NCBI RefSeq assembly: GCF_022655055.1
Contig: NZ_CP093384.1
Coordinates: 1,054,001-1,118,000, forward strand
Length of the DNA stretch: 64,000 nucleotides
From: Vagococcus sp. CY52-2
GTDB lineage: Bacteria > Bacillota > Bacilli > Lactobacillales > Vagococcaceae
Reading direction: 5' to 3'
The translations under genes were made by a program, and so were the position numbers. Below are positions 9,915 to 22,365 of the stretch, in pieces. Within the stretch, counting starts at the first letter, position 1; each line of letters starts with the position of its first letter. The notes under the pieces were generated by a model that saw only the letters and a list, made by a program, of their open reading frames with translations, did not search any database and was not told the DNA's origin.

Positions 9915-9943
9915 ATTATAAAGTGACTATTAAAAAATAGCAA
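9915..9943 (-). promoter_or_regulatory. SigA-type promoter of pbuG
   Basis: TTGCTA (9943-9938), 17-base spacer, and a perfect TATAAT (9920-9915). Predicted transcription start is near 9908, giving a leader of about 50 nt. Confidence 0.8.
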
Positions 9944-9977
9944 TCATTTATTTATATTTTGTTGTTTTTTTGTTTGA

Positions 9978-9990
9978 AATGTTCGTGTTT
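9978..9990 (-). promoter_or_regulatory. PurBox-like site for PurR upstream of pbuG
   Basis: AAACACGAACATT matches 11 of 13 positions of the PurBox consensus AWWWCCGAACWWT. Its central G (9984) lies 76 bases upstream of the predicted start site at about 9908. As I recall, this is the spacing at which PurR activates purine genes in Lactococcus. purR is not in this window. Confidence 0.6.
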
Positions 9991-10029
9991 TATCTATTTT
10001 AATAGTAATTTATATTTTTTATAACATAC

Positions 10030-10064
10030 AAAAAGACAAGTAAAGTTTTTTACTTGTCTTTTTT
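10030..10064 (-). terminator. Terminator after rlmCD
   Basis: AAAAGACAAGTAAA and TTTACTTGTCTTTT are exact complements around a four-base loop, followed by T residues on both strands. It closes the pcrA-to-rlmCD operon. Confidence 0.88.
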
Positions 10065-10066
10065 CG

Positions 10067-11449
10067 TTATGATTTTCTCTTTAACACTGTCACACACTCA
10101 ATATGTGTCGTTTGTGGGAACATATCGACTGGATAAACAGTATCACTTGTATAGCCTAAACCAGCAAACAGTTTCATATCACGTGCCATCGTACTTGGAT
10201 CACATGAAATATAAACAATTTTTTCTGGTTGTAATTCAACTGATTGTTTGATAAAGCCTTCTGTTAACCCTTTTCTTGGTGGGTCAACGACAATCACATC
10301 AAATTTAATACCATCTGCTGTCCAATTTTTTAGAACTTTATCAGCTGATCCGGCTTTAAATTCAACATTTGTAATGTTATTGATTTCAGCGTTATGAATC
10401 GCATCTTCAATCGCTTCTGGCACGATTTCCACGCCGTACACTTTCTTCACTTTGTTAGCCATACTCAAGCCAATAGTTCCAATACCACAATACGCATCAA
10501 GAACCACATCATCTTCTTTCAAATCAGCTAACTCAATGGCTTTTTTATAAAGATTTTCAGCTTGTTCAGTGTTTACTTGGTAGAACGACTGCGCTGAGAT
10601 ATGGTACGTCTTACCCAATAACTCATCACTAATGCTATCTTTACCGTATAAGACATTCAAACGTTCGTCTAAGACTTTGTTTGTCACGTTTGGTTGGATG
10701 TTTTGCATCACAGATACCACGTTTGGATATGCCTCCACCAGTTCAGTCACAATATCATGTAAGTAGAAAATTTTCTTTTTACGTGTCACAAAAGTAACCA
10801 TCACTTCATTTGAATAGTGACCTTTGCGAATCACGATGCTTTTCAGATGTCCTGAATGTTGGCTTTCATCATATGGTTTGATTGAATATTTTCTAAGTCT
10901 TTCTTTCAAGAATAATAAAATCTCATCAATCATTTTATCTTGAATTAAAAAGTCTTCTACCACAATTAAGTCATGACTATTTTTTCTAAAGAAACCAAGT
11001 TCAATGTCAGCACCAATCATACGAACTGGAATTTGTGCTTTATTACGATAAGCAAAGGGGTGTTCCATGCCTAAAACGTCCGCAACGTTTAATTCATCAA
11101 AACCACCAATTCGTTTCATCGCTTGAGTTACTTGATTTTTCTTGAAATCAAGTTGCGCATCATAGCTCATATGGTGTAGCGGAGCAATCCCTGTACGAAT
11201 TAAATCTTTTTCCACCGCTTCAACTCGGTTTTCACTTGTCGTTTCCCATGTCATAATTTTTGCGAAGGCAAATTTTTTCATGACTTTCATTACATGAATT
11301 TTTACCCGCTCGCCCGTAATCCCTGCTTCAACAAAAATGGGGAAACCATCCACTTTTGCTACTCCACGTCCGTCATAGGTCATATCGACGATATCAACAA
11401 CTAAACGCTCATTTTTTTTCACTGGTGCTTCTATTTTTTGTTTTTTCAT
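10067..11449 (-). CDS. rlmCD: 23S rRNA (uracil-5-)-methyltransferase, RumA/RlmCD family
   Basis: SAM-dependent enzyme making 5-methyluridine in 23S rRNA; Gram-positive members of this branch modify U747 and U1939. An N-terminal TRAM RNA-binding domain (about 10-70, DMTYDGRGVAKVDGFPIFVE) precedes the methyltransferase domain. This shows the SAM-binding DAYCGIGTIGLSMA, the DPPRKG motif and the catalytic Cys in YISCDPSTMARD. The start is the ATG at 11449 with AGAGGA upstream, not the in-frame GTG at 11479. It is the last gene of the pcrA-ligA-gatCAB-dgkB operon, as in many Lactobacillales. Which uridine is modified depends on paralogues outside the window. Confidence 0.92.
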   Translation of the reverse strand: MKKQKIEAPVKKNERLVVDIVDMTYDGRGVAKVDGFPIFVEAGITGERVKIHVMKVMKKFAFAKIMTWETTSENRVEAVEKDLIRTGIAPLHHMSYDAQLDFKKNQVTQAMKRIGGFDELNVADVLGMEHPFAYRNKAQIPVRMIGADIELGFFRKNSHDLIVVEDFLIQDKMIDEILLFLKERLRKYSIKPYDESQHSGHLKSIVIRKGHYSNEVMVTFVTRKKKIFYLHDIVTELVEAYPNVVSVMQNIQPNVTNKVLDERLNVLYGKDSISDELLGKTYHISAQSFYQVNTEQAENLYKKAIELADLKEDDVVLDAYCGIGTIGLSMANKVKKVYGVEIVPEAIEDAIHNAEINNITNVEFKAGSADKVLKNWTADGIKFDVIVVDPPRKGLTEGFIKQSVELQPEKIVYISCDPSTMARDMKLFAGLGYTSDTVYPVDMFPQTTHIECVTVLKRKS

Positions 11450-11482
11450 AAAATCCTCTTTCTCTTTTAAACAGTGCACGTA

Positions 11483-12508
11483 CTACTCTTTATTGCCAAA
11501 AATAGTACCGTCTTCATTAATATCTTCTTGAGTGAGTTGTTCGACTTCTTCGATAAATCGATCAGACGCCTCTTCTTCATCAATTGAAATAGCCGATTCA
11601 GGTATTTCATCCAAATTAGCATAAATTTCTATGTGTTGTTTGTAATTTATAAATTCCATTGGGGCATCTCCACCATATTCCCCATCTAAATTAATCATCA
11701 TACGGTAATCATCATCAAAGGCTTCAGCGTGTAACCTTGACGTTTTAATGTATTCTATTCTAGGATCGTCAATGTGTTTTCCACCGTTTAACATCAAAGC
11801 AACCAAATGCATGATTTCTAATACATTGGCTGTTTTCACGATTATCAGTGAAAATTTCCCATCATCTAACTGAGCGTCGGGAACAATTTGTTCAAAGCCA
11901 CCAACTGAATTGGTTAGCCCTAAGAAAAACATGGATGCTTTGCCATCAAATTCACCATCGTCATATTTCAGACGCATCTTGATTGTTTTCACTCGTGGCA
12001 ACATCTCTGCTCCTTTTGCTAAATAGGCAAGATAGCCAAAAACACTTTTCAGATGAGATGGTACTTCATAGGTCAATTCAGTTAAGTAACCACCTGCTGC
12101 GATATTCATAAAATATGTGTTCCCAGCTTTTCCAATATCTGATCTAATGGTTTGATTTTTTAAAATCACTTCTGCTGCTTTCACCACATTATCACGCGGA
12201 ATTTGCAACGCTCGAGCAAAATCATTGGTTGTTCCACCAGGAATAACTGCTAATTTAGGGCGTTTTTCTAGTGGAGCAATACCATTAATCACTTCATTAA
12301 TCGTGCCATCACCACCTGCTGCGATAATCAAATCAAAACCAGCATTCGCGGCTCTTGCTGCTTCTTTTTTGGCAGAAAAAGGCTCCGGTGTCGTCGCAAA
12401 GGCACTGGCTTCATATCCAGCTTTTTCAATCACCATTAAAATATCTGCTAAATTTCGTTTTAACAACTCTTTTCCAGATGTTGGATTATAAATTAATCTT
12501 GCTCTCAT
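11483..12508 (-). CDS. dgkB: Diacylglycerol kinase DgkB
   Basis: Soluble lipid kinase that phosphorylates diacylglycerol released by lipoteichoic acid synthesis, returning it to phospholipid metabolism. The N-terminal nucleotide-binding domain has YNPTSGKE (8-15) and GGDGTINEV (65-73). The C-terminal beta-sandwich domain includes the acidic DDGKF and NLDGEYG elements. At 341 residues it is slightly longer than usual because of an acidic C-terminal tail (EEVEQLTQEDINEDG). GGAG precedes the ATG. The gap to gatB is 33 bases, consistent with one operon. Confidence 0.93.
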   Translation of the reverse strand: MRARLIYNPTSGKELLKRNLADILMVIEKAGYEASAFATTPEPFSAKKEAARAANAGFDLIIAAGGDGTINEVINGIAPLEKRPKLAVIPGGTTNDFARALQIPRDNVVKAAEVILKNQTIRSDIGKAGNTYFMNIAAGGYLTELTYEVPSHLKSVFGYLAYLAKGAEMLPRVKTIKMRLKYDDGEFDGKASMFFLGLTNSVGGFEQIVPDAQLDDGKFSLIIVKTANVLEIMHLVALMLNGGKHIDDPRIEYIKTSRLHAEAFDDDYRMMINLDGEYGGDAPMEFINYKQHIEIYANLDEIPESAISIDEEEASDRFIEEVEQLTQEDINEDGTIFGNKE

Positions 12509-12541
12509 TTAACTTGCTCCTTCATATCGAACGTTGTCAAT

Positions 12542-13972
12542 TTAACGTTTCAATAATTCCTCTTTTAGTAATTTGTTCACGACTCCTGGATTTGCTTTTC
12601 CTTTTGTTGCTTTCATAATTTGGCCAACTAAGAACCCAACGGCACGATCTTTTCCATTTTTAAAGTCTTCGATTGACTGTTCATTTTTGTCTAATACCTC
12701 ATTAATCATTGGCAATAATTGAGCTGGATCAGATAATTGGACTAATCCTTTTGCTTCTACGACTTCTTTTGCGTTTCCACCATTTTCGATTAATTCTTTA
12801 AACACTTTTTTCGCAATTTTAGAACTAATTGTGCCGTCTGCGATTAAATTAATCATCCCAGCAAGATTTTCTGGTGTTAGTTTTGTTTCAAGTAACTCTA
12901 AGCGCTCGCTATTTAAGTAAGCTGATACTTCACCCATTAACCAGTTAGAGGCTTGTTTGGCATCTGCTCCGTTATTCACTGTGGCATCAAAGAAGTCAGA
13001 CATATCACTAGATAGAGTCAATACCATTGCATCATATTCAGGTAAACCAAGTTCACTCACATAACGAATACGTCTAGCTGTTGGCATTTCTGGTAATGAT
13101 GCTCTGATTTCTTCCACCCATTCTTCACTAATGTCAATTGATGGAATATCTGGTTCTGGGAAGTAACGGTAATCACTTGCCCCTTCTTTAACACGCATCA
13201 AGATAGTTGATTTAGTTGATTCATCATAGCGACGTGTTTCTTGTTGGATAATGCCACCTGACATTAACACTTTTGCTTGACGTTGTTCCTCAAAAGCAAG
13301 TCCTTGTTTCACGTAGTTTAGTGAGTTCAAGTTTTTAAGTTCTGCTTTTGTTCCAAATTTTTCTTGTCCATAAGGTCTTAGAGAAATATTGGCATCACAA
13401 CGCATTGACCCTTCTTCCATTTTCACATCACTGACACCAGTAAATTGGATGATTGAACGGATGGCTTCTAAATAAGCATAAGCTTCTTCAGGTGAACGCA
13501 TATCTGCTTCAGATACAATCTCAATAAGTGGTGTGCCTTGACGATTTAAATCGACGTATGAATAACCATCAGTACCATGAATATTTTTACCCGCATCTTC
13601 TTCTAAATGCACGCGTTCAATACGGATTTTTTTCTTTTTACCTTCTACTTCGATTTCAACCCAACCATCATAGCCAATTGGTTTGTCATCTTGAGAAATT
13701 TGGTAAGCTTTTGGATTATCTGGATAAAAATAGTTTTTTCTATCAAAATTTGTGTGATGGTTGATTTTACAGTTAAGTGCTAAAGCTGCTTTCATACCAT
13801 ATTCAAGTGCGCCTCTATTTAAAACAGGTAAAACACCTGGCATTGAAAAATCAATCACGTTTGTATTGGTATTTGGGTCTGCACCAAAGTGAGCGGCAGA
13901 CGTTGAAAAGATTTTTGATTCGGTTTTTAATTCTACATGGACTTCTAACCCAATGACTGTTTCAAAATTCAC
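12542..13972 (-). CDS. gatB: Aspartyl/glutamyl-tRNA amidotransferase subunit B
   Basis: The kinase/tRNA-binding subunit of the GatCAB complex, which converts misacylated Glu-tRNA(Gln), and in many bacteria Asp-tRNA(Asn), to the amide form. The N-terminus [16 protein letters not shown] and the [17 protein letters not shown] segment are hallmarks. The helical and YqeY-like tail domains end with [17 protein letters not shown]. It begins with GTG, whose G is also the last base of the gatA stop (TAGTG), with GGAGGT upstream: tight translational coupling. At 476 residues it is full length. Confidence 0.97.
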   Translation of the reverse strand: MNFETVIGLEVHVELKTESKIFSTSAAHFGADPNTNTNVIDFSMPGVLPVLNRGALEYGMKAALALNCKINHHTNFDRKNYFYPDNPKAYQISQDDKPIGYDGWVEIEVEGKKKKIRIERVHLEEDAGKNIHGTDGYSYVDLNRQGTPLIEIVSEADMRSPEEAYAYLEAIRSIIQFTGVSDVKMEEGSMRCDANISLRPYGQEKFGTKAELKNLNSLNYVKQGLAFEEQRQAKVLMSGGIIQQETRRYDESTKSTILMRVKEGASDYRYFPEPDIPSIDISEEWVEEIRASLPEMPTARRIRYVSELGLPEYDAMVLTLSSDMSDFFDATVNNGADAKQASNWLMGEVSAYLNSERLELLETKLTPENLAGMINLIADGTISSKIAKKVFKELIENGGNAKEVVEAKGLVQLSDPAQLLPMINEVLDKNEQSIEDFKNGKDRAVGFLVGQIMKATKGKANPGVVNKLLKEELLKR

Positions 13973-15441
13973 TATGCTTTACCTCCTAAAATAACAGGTT
14001 GTTTTTTATGGAAATCAGTTGCTTGTTCAAACGCATACGCTGCTTGATACATTTTTTCTTCATCAAAATGATTTCCGATTAATTGAATCCCAATTGGCAA
14101 TCCTTCAGAAAATCCACCAGGAACACTCATGCCTGGTAAACCAGCTAAGTTAACTGGAATGGTTAAGATATCACGCATATATGCTGTGATTGGATCATCT
14201 TGAGCGGCACCAAATTCAAATGCCACAGTTGGTGATACTGGTCCTAAAATCAAGTCGTAGTTTTCAAAGACTTTTTTAAAGTCATTGACAATCAAGGTAC
14301 GAACTTGTCCAGCTTTTCTAAAGTATGCATCATAAAATCCGGCGCTTAGAGAGAATGTTCCAAGCATAATACGACGTTTCACTTCTGAACCAAATCCTTC
14401 AGAACGTGAGTTAACATATACGTCTTCTAAGTTTGAAATATTTTCTGAACGGTAACCATAGCGAATACCATCAAAACGTTGTAAGTTTGATGATGCTTCT
14501 GATGAGGCAATAATATAGTAAACTTCCACGCCATAAACCGCATTTGGTAAACTAACTTCGTCTACTGTTGCTCCAAGCGCTTCAAATGTTTTCACCGCTT
14601 CTTTTACGGCTTGACGAATATCAGGATGAACCCCTTCACCCATGAATTCTTTTGGTACACCAATTTTCATTCCTTTGATGTCTTGACCAATTAAGTTTGT
14701 AAAATCTGGTGTGTCACGACGAGAACTTGTACTGTCTTTTGCATCATGTCCAGAAATCGCATTTAAAATCATGGCATTGTCTTCCACCGTACGAGTCATT
14801 GGCCCAATTTGGTCTAAACTTGATGAAAAGGCAATTAACCCATAACGAGAAACGCGTCCATAAGTTGGTTTCATCCCCACGATACCGTTAAATGACGCTG
14901 GTTGGCGGATACTTCCACCTGTATCACTACCTAAAGAAGCAGGAACTTGTCCAGCTGCCACACTCGCAGCAGACCCACCTGAAGAGCCACCAGGTACTTT
15001 TGTTTGGTCCCATGCATTTTTTGTTTTCTTGAAGTACGACGTTTCAGTTGAAGACCCCATCGCAAACTCGTCCATGTTTAATTTACCCATAGACACAAGT
15101 CCAGCTGATTCTAATTTTTCTACTGCCGTCGCAGAATAGATTGGGTTAAAGTTGTACAACATTTTACTTGCTGCGGTTGTTAACACGTCTTTTGTCACGA
15201 TATTATCTTTAATCCCAATTGGAATACCAGCTAAAGGTGTTAATTCACTACGTGGTGAGTCATCAATTTTTTTCGCTTCTGCTAATGCTTTTTCTTCACT
15301 TAATGTGATAAAGGCATCAATCGTTGGCTCTGTTTCTTTGATGTAATCAAAACCACTTTTCACAACTTCTTGTGAGCTTAATTCTTTTTTATTTAACGCC
15401 TCACTTAGTTGTTTTACTGTTAATTGTTGTAATTCAGTCAT
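13972..15441 (-). CDS. gatA: Aspartyl/glutamyl-tRNA amidotransferase subunit A
   Basis: The glutaminase subunit of GatCAB, an amidase-signature enzyme that releases ammonia from glutamine. The catalytic Lys-cisSer-Ser triad is visible: K78 in GIKDN, S153 in [10 protein letters not shown] and S177 in [11 protein letters not shown]. At 489 residues it is of normal length. The gatC stop and the gatA ATG share one base (TAATG). The ribosome site lies inside gatC. Order C-A-B is standard. Confidence 0.98.
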   Translation of the reverse strand: MTELQQLTVKQLSEALNKKELSSQEVVKSGFDYIKETEPTIDAFITLSEEKALAEAKKIDDSPRSELTPLAGIPIGIKDNIVTKDVLTTAASKMLYNFNPIYSATAVEKLESAGLVSMGKLNMDEFAMGSSTETSYFKKTKNAWDQTKVPGGSSGGSAASVAAGQVPASLGSDTGGSIRQPASFNGIVGMKPTYGRVSRYGLIAFSSSLDQIGPMTRTVEDNAMILNAISGHDAKDSTSSRRDTPDFTNLIGQDIKGMKIGVPKEFMGEGVHPDIRQAVKEAVKTFEALGATVDEVSLPNAVYGVEVYYIIASSEASSNLQRFDGIRYGYRSENISNLEDVYVNSRSEGFGSEVKRRIMLGTFSLSAGFYDAYFRKAGQVRTLIVNDFKKVFENYDLILGPVSPTVAFEFGAAQDDPITAYMRDILTIPVNLAGLPGMSVPGGFSEGLPIGIQLIGNHFDEEKMYQAAYAFEQATDFHKKQPVILGGKA

Positions 15442-15746
15442 TATGCTCCTGCCTCCCCGTTATCCATAATTGCTGGCACTTTAATGTAACCATCTTGTGT
15501 TTCAGGAACATTGCTAAATAATTCGTCACGGCTTTCACCTTTCACACTAATATCTTCTCTAAAAACATTAGTTTCTTCCGTCACGTTTGAAGTAAACGCA
15601 ACGTCTGTTGTATCAACATTGCTTAAACTAGCCATCATGTCTGTGACTTTCCCTAAATGTTTTGTCATCTCATCTAATTCACTATCTGAAAAACGTAATT
15701 TCGATAATTTTGCTACGTGTAGTACTTCTTCTTTTGAAATTGTCAT
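15441..15746 (-). CDS. gatC: Aspartyl/glutamyl-tRNA amidotransferase subunit C
   Basis: Small structural subunit that wraps around the GatA-GatB interface. The 101-residue product begins with a helical [21 protein letters not shown] segment and ends in a belt region ([19 protein letters not shown]). I choose the ATG at 15746, seven bases after AGGAG, over the TTG one codon earlier. It follows ligA after only 13 bases. In several related genomes a camS lipoprotein gene sits between ligA and gatC; it is absent here. Confidence 0.95.
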   Translation of the reverse strand: MTISKEEVLHVAKLSKLRFSDSELDEMTKHLGKVTDMMASLSNVDTTDVAFTSNVTEETNVFREDISVKGESRDELFSNVPETQDGYIKVPAIMDNGEAGA

Positions 15747-15759
15747 CAAAATTCTCCTT

Positions 15760-17796
<2,037 letters not shown>

Positions 17797-20040
17797 TTAA
17801 TCTACTTTTGTAATAGGTGCAAAAGCGGCCAATAAACGTTTAATCCCTTGAGAAGGAAATGCCACATCTAACTCCATATCTTTGGCGTCTCCACTCACTT
17901 TAACAACCGTTCCAACACCCCACGCTTTGTGTTCTACTTTATCACCTGGTTGCCATGGTGCTTTTTCGCCACCTGTTTGTTTTTTCGCCGTAACGGCTGT
18001 TGTCGTTGGCTGTTGATACGTTGCACGACGGTATTTTTCACCAATCGGTTTTTGGCTAGCTACTTTATGCACTGCTCCAACTTTTTCTAATACGTCATCG
18101 TCAATTTCTTCTAAAAAACGTGACGGACGGTTGTATTGCGTACGTCCATACAACATACGACTTGATGCGTTCGTTAAGAATAATTGTTTTTCAGCCCGGG
18201 TAATCCCCACATAAGCTAAACGACGTTCTTCCTCTAGTTCATCACTTTCTAAAACCGCACGAGATAGTGGAAAAATACTTTCTTCCATCCCAACTAAAAA
18301 GACATAAGGAAACTCAAGTCCTTTCGCCGCATGAAGTGTCATAAAGGTAACTTGACCTTGGTCGTCTTCTAATGAATCAATATCAGAAACAAGTGCCAAA
18401 TCATTTAAGAATAACGCGAGTTTATCTTCATCATTTTCACTTTCGTCTTCATAATTTCCCGCTTCATAACGCTTGTCAAATTCTTTGGTTACAGTTAAGA
18501 ACTCTTCCAAGTTTTCTAAACGTGAATGAGATTCAAGCGAATTTTGTTTCACCAAATCTTCTTGATAACCACTTTTATCTAACACTTGTTCGACTAATTC
18601 CGTAATTGTTAAAAACGGAATCATCTTTCTTAATTGCATAATCATTTTCCCAAAATTACCAAGCTCTTTTTTCGCTTTGCCAGTAATCGGGGTTAAATCA
18701 ATATCAACTGTTGCTTGAAGTAACGACCAACCATGCATATCAGCAAACTCTCTGATTTTTTCAATGGTTCCTGGTCCAATGCCTCGTTTTGGACTATTCA
18801 CCACACGCTCAAAACTTAATGAATCCATTTCATTTGAAATCACTTTTAAGTAACCTAAAATGTCTTTGATTTCTTTACGGTCGTAGAATTTATGCCCGCC
18901 AACCATTTTATAAGGGATATTTGCTTTTAAAAACGTATCCTCAATCACACGGGACATGGCATTCGTCCGATATAACACACAAAAATCACCATATGAGCGT
19001 TGTTCTTGTTGTTTCAATTGTTGAATGGTAGTCACAATGTATTGCACTTCTTCTCGTTCAGAGTTAGCACGATAATACACAATTTTTTCGCCTGATTGAT
19101 TATCTGTCCATAATTCTTTTTTCTTACGGTTTTGGTTGTGGTTAATCACACTATTTGCCGCTTGTAAAATATGTTTGGTTGAACGATAGTTTTGTTCCAG
19201 CAAAATTGTTTTAGCATCAGGATAATCTGATTCAAAATCTAAAATATTTTGCATATCAGCTCCACGCCAACCATAAATACTTTGATCCGCATCCCCCACA
19301 ACACATAAATTATTAAAACGTTTCGCCAGTAAGTTAACCAATGTGTATTGAGCATGGTTTGTGTCTTGGTACTCATCAACGTGAATGTATTGGAATTTAT
19401 TTTGATAATAAGACAAGGTTTCAGGACTTTCCTTAAATAAACGAATTGTTAACATAATCAAATCATCAAAATCCATTGATTGATTGTTGCGAAGTTCTTT
19501 TTGGTATCTCTTATAGCATATTGCCACAATCTGCTCAAAATAACCATTGTAGCGCTCTTCATATAATTCAGGCGTTAATAACTCATTTTTTGCCTGACTA
19601 ATTTGCGATAAAATACTGCGTGGATCATGTTTTTTAGGATCAATATTTTCCTCTTTTAAAATCCGTTTAATCAATGTCTGTTGGTCACTAGCATCAAGTA
19701 TGGTAAATTGACGATTGTAGCCAATTAAATCAGCGTCACGTCGTAACATTTTGACGCACATTGAGTGGAAAGTTGAGACCCACACATCTTCACCAACTGT
19801 TCCAAGAATCGACACCACACGTTCCTTCATCTCTTTGGCTGCTTTATTGGTAAAGGTAATAGCTAAAATATTCCAAGGATTAACCCCTTTTTCATCGATT
19901 AAATAAGCGACACGGTGAGTTAAGACTCTTGTTTTCCCACTACCTGCACCAGCCATAATAAGTAAAGGCCCTTGTGTCGTTTGAACGGCAGCTTGTTGTT
20001 TGTCATTTAGACCTGCCAATAAATTATGTTTTTGCGTCAT
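17797..20040 (-). CDS. pcrA: ATP-dependent DNA helicase PcrA (UvrD/Rep family)
   Basis: 3'-5' helicase for nucleotide-excision repair, transcription-coupled repair and replication restart. Walker A AGAGSGKT is at 30-37. Further superfamily 1 motifs are [50 protein letters not shown] and [10 protein letters not shown], all intact. The Tudor-like C-terminal tail ([11 protein letters not shown]) that contacts RNA polymerase is present. At 747 residues it is standard. It heads the operon pcrA-ligA-gatCAB-dgkB-rlmCD and is divergent from the pyrophosphatase-like gene at 20174. Confidence 0.98.
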   Translation of the reverse strand: MTQKHNLLAGLNDKQQAAVQTTQGPLLIMAGAGSGKTRVLTHRVAYLIDEKGVNPWNILAITFTNKAAKEMKERVVSILGTVGEDVWVSTFHSMCVKMLRRDADLIGYNRQFTILDASDQQTLIKRILKEENIDPKKHDPRSILSQISQAKNELLTPELYEERYNGYFEQIVAICYKRYQKELRNNQSMDFDDLIMLTIRLFKESPETLSYYQNKFQYIHVDEYQDTNHAQYTLVNLLAKRFNNLCVVGDADQSIYGWRGADMQNILDFESDYPDAKTILLEQNYRSTKHILQAANSVINHNQNRKKKELWTDNQSGEKIVYYRANSEREEVQYIVTTIQQLKQQEQRSYGDFCVLYRTNAMSRVIEDTFLKANIPYKMVGGHKFYDRKEIKDILGYLKVISNEMDSLSFERVVNSPKRGIGPGTIEKIREFADMHGWSLLQATVDIDLTPITGKAKKELGNFGKMIMQLRKMIPFLTITELVEQVLDKSGYQEDLVKQNSLESHSRLENLEEFLTVTKEFDKRYEAGNYEDESENDEDKLALFLNDLALVSDIDSLEDDQGQVTFMTLHAAKGLEFPYVFLVGMEESIFPLSRAVLESDELEEERRLAYVGITRAEKQLFLTNASSRMLYGRTQYNRPSRFLEEIDDDVLEKVGAVHKVASQKPIGEKYRRATYQQPTTTAVTAKKQTGGEKAPWQPGDKVEHKAWGVGTVVKVSGDAKDMELDVAFPSQGIKRLLAAFAPITKVD

Positions 20041-20076
20041 TTGGTACGAACACCCTTTCTGATCAAATCCTTTTCT

Positions 20077-20085
20077 ATTATAGCA
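20077..20085 (-). promoter_or_regulatory. Extended -10 promoter of the pcrA operon
   Basis: TGC followed directly by TATAAT (minus strand) about 37 bases before the pcrA ATG. No good -35 is seen, as expected for an extended -10 element. Confidence 0.55.
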
Positions 20086-20123
20086 AATTCTTAGAATAAT
20101 TTCTTTCTATTTTTCTTTTTGAA

Positions 20124-20152
20124 TTGCTTAATCCTAAAATATGGATTACAAT
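20124..20152 (+). promoter_or_regulatory. Promoter of the pyrophosphatase-like gene
   Basis: TTGCTT and TACAAT separated by 17 bases, 21 bases before the ATG at 20174, with AAAGGAGG between them. Confidence 0.65.
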
Positions 20153-20173
20153 TTAAGAAAAAGGAGGTTATTT

Positions 20174-20500
20174 ATGACTCGTTTAATAAACGTCACGATA
20201 GACAGACCTCTTGGGTATCAAAATGAATTTGGAACTGTTTATCCAATCAACTATGGCTATGTCAAAAACATCATAACAGGAAACGGGAAAGAACAAGGTG
20301 CCTATATTTTATCACGAACTGTTCAAACACCTATTGAGTCATTTGATGGTGTCCTCATCGCCATTGTCAAACGACATGACGATGTTGAAACCAAATGGGT
20401 TATCTCATCTTCAGGTGAAACCTATACAGCAGAAGAAATATATGACCAAATTGAATTCATCGAACAATATTTCGATTCTTCTGTGTATCTTGTTGACTAG
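20174..20500 (+). CDS. Small inorganic-pyrophosphatase-like protein
   Basis: 108-residue cytoplasmic protein. The stretch IDRPLGYQNEFGTVYPINYG and the following YVKNIITGNGKEQGAYILS align by eye with the core strand pattern of family I pyrophosphatases (IDRPxGS...YPxNYGYI). The family's acidic catalytic cluster (DGDPLDV) is replaced by GNGKEQGAYI, so activity on pyrophosphate is doubtful. Such short homologues are common in Firmicutes and are usually annotated as inorganic pyrophosphatase. The start is set by AAAGGAGG eight bases before the ATG at 20174. It is a single gene with its own promoter and terminator. Confidence 0.75.
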   Translation: MTRLINVTIDRPLGYQNEFGTVYPINYGYVKNIITGNGKEQGAYILSRTVQTPIESFDGVLIAIVKRHDDVETKWVISSSGETYTAEEIYDQIEFIEQYFDSSVYLVD

Positions 20501-20518
20501 CCTGTCATGTTAACAAAT

Positions 20519-20566
20519 CAAAAAAACAGACTCGGGAAAAAAATTATTTTCTGAGTCTGTTTTTTT
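20519..20566. terminator. Bidirectional terminator between convergent genes
   Basis: AAAAAACAGACTC and GAGTCTGTTTTTT are exact complements around a 20-base AT-rich loop. T runs flank the stem on both strands. It serves the pyrophosphatase-like gene (plus) and the ABC exporter pair (minus). Confidence 0.88.
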
Positions 20567-20583
20567 GATTCTTCTTTATTATA

Positions 20584-22365
20584 TTATATTTGATTGTTTT
20601 GCAAACGATACATATCGTAGTATAACCCTTCTTCATCAATTAACTCATCATGAGTTCCTTTTTCAACAATATGACCTTTCTCAAGAACTAAAATAAGATT
20701 GGCATCTTTAATAGTAGATAATCTATGTGCAATGGCAATCGTCGTACGACCTTTACGCATTTTCTCTAATCCTTCTTGAATCAGCGTTTCGGTTTCGGTA
20801 TCAATATTAGCAGTTGCCTCATCTAATACTAGAATTTTCGGATCAGTGACGATTGTTCTGGCAAATGAAATCAACTGACGTTGGCCACTTGAAAAACTTG
20901 ATCCACCTTCCAAAACAGGTGCATGATACTTTTTAGGTAATGTTTCAATAAATTTATCCGCTTGAACAAATTTTGCCGCATTAACAATCTGCTCATCTGT
21001 AATAGCGTTATTTAACAATCTAATATTGCTTGAAATGTCACCATAAAACATAAACGCATCTTGTAAGACTAATCCCATTTTCTCACGTAATTCTTCCATT
21101 GGATAATCTTTGATATTCACATCATCAATTAAAATATCACCATCATAAAACTCATAAAATCGCATCAACACATTGATAATGGAACTTTTACCACTTCCAG
21201 TATGACCAACTAACGCCACTGTTTCACCTGGATTGGCGACAAAGCTAATGTTATTTAATACATTATGTGTTCCATCATAAGAAAAACTAACATCTCTGAA
21301 CTCGATTTTAGCGTTTGTGATGGTTGCATTAGCTCCTTCATTTTGTTGTGGCACTAATTCTTCATGATCTAAAATACGCATAATTCGACTTCCAGCGACA
21401 AGACCATCTTGAAATGTACTTAAAAAATCCATCATCTGTGTCATTGGATTAAAAAACTGTTGTACGTATGAAATAAACGCATAAATCATCCCAACTTCAA
21501 CTAATGAATTCAATGATTTAAACCCAAAGAACCCTAAAATCATCGCGGTTGCTAAAGCAAAAAGTAAGTTGATAATTGGTGCAAGAAGTAATGAATTAGT
21601 TCGAATCATGGCATATTTTGTTTTTAAGTAGTCATTATTATTTTCTTCAAATTCTTCTTCAAGACGTTCTTCTTGTCTAAAGTATTGCACAATTTGCATA
21701 CCTGAGATGGATTCATTTAATTTTGTATTTAATTGACTTAATCGCTCACGCATGTTGCGGTAAATCTTTGAACTAAATTTTTGATAATACCAGATAATCA
21801 CCAGTAATATCGGGAAAAAGATCAAACAAGCAAACATTAATTGCACATTAATCGTTGCCATGGCAATAAATGACGCCACGATACCAAATAACGCAGATAA
21901 AACCATCAAGAAAACTAACCAAAAATCAAATAACGTTTCAGTGTCATTCGTCACACGAGAAACAATTGATCCCGCAGGTGTCTGGTCAAAGTATCTCATG
22001 CCCATCATTTGTAGTTTGGAGAATAATTTAACACGGATAGATTGGTATGTTTGCAATGACCCTTTGTAATATAAAATCCATTGCCCAAACCATACAATAG
22101 CTTTAAATAACGTTCCTAAACCATAAAGGGCAGCAAAATATAAAATCGTCTGTGTCGTCACGCTAGTATCTGTTAGATGATTATCCATAAACACTTGCAA
22201 AATTTTCGGCAAAATAATATTAACGACCGCAAGTAACACGGCAAATACTAATGAGCCGACAAAGTATTTTCTAAACGGTTTAGCAAAAGTTATCAAACGC
22301 TTAACGATTTCTTTTTGCTCTTTCATCGTAAACGACTTCGACCATGCTGATTGTTGTTCTTCCAT
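20584..22365 (-). CDS. Heterodimeric ABC exporter, subunit with canonical Walker B
   Basis: Half-transporter with an N-terminal six-helix membrane domain (about 25-330) and a C-terminal nucleotide-binding domain. Walker A is VGHTGSGKSS, Walker B LVLDEATANID with the catalytic Glu, and the H-loop IAIAHRLS. The signature reads FSSGQRQ rather than LSGGQ. Together with the partner gene (22365-24116) this fits an asymmetric heterodimer of the LmrCD/EfrCD/YheIH group, exporting drugs or lipids. The stop of the upstream gene and this ATG share one base (TAATG), so the two are translationally coupled. 593 residues. The substrate is unknown. Confidence 0.9.
   Translation of the reverse strand: MEEQQSAWSKSFTMKEQKEIVKRLITFAKPFRKYFVGSLVFAVLLAVVNIILPKILQVFMDNHLTDTSVTTQTILYFAALYGLGTLFKAIVWFGQWILYYKGSLQTYQSIRVKLFSKLQMMGMRYFDQTPAGSIVSRVTNDTETLFDFWLVFLMVLSALFGIVASFIAMATINVQLMFACLIFFPILLVIIWYYQKFSSKIYRNMRERLSQLNTKLNESISGMQIVQYFRQEERLEEEFEENNNDYLKTKYAMIRTNSLLLAPIINLLFALATAMILGFFGFKSLNSLVEVGMIYAFISYVQQFFNPMTQMMDFLSTFQDGLVAGSRIMRILDHEELVPQQNEGANATITNAKIEFRDVSFSYDGTHNVLNNISFVANPGETVALVGHTGSGKSSIINVLMRFYEFYDGDILIDDVNIKDYPMEELREKMGLVLQDAFMFYGDISSNIRLLNNAITDEQIVNAAKFVQADKFIETLPKKYHAPVLEGGSSFSSGQRQLISFARTIVTDPKILVLDEATANIDTETETLIQEGLEKMRKGRTTIAIAHRLSTIKDANLILVLEKGHIVEKGTHDELIDEEGLYYDMYRLQNNQI

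Noticed and set aside
9857-10029. Purine riboswitch upstream of pbuG
   Set aside because: None of the conserved purine aptamer loops could be found; the leader is only about 50 nt.
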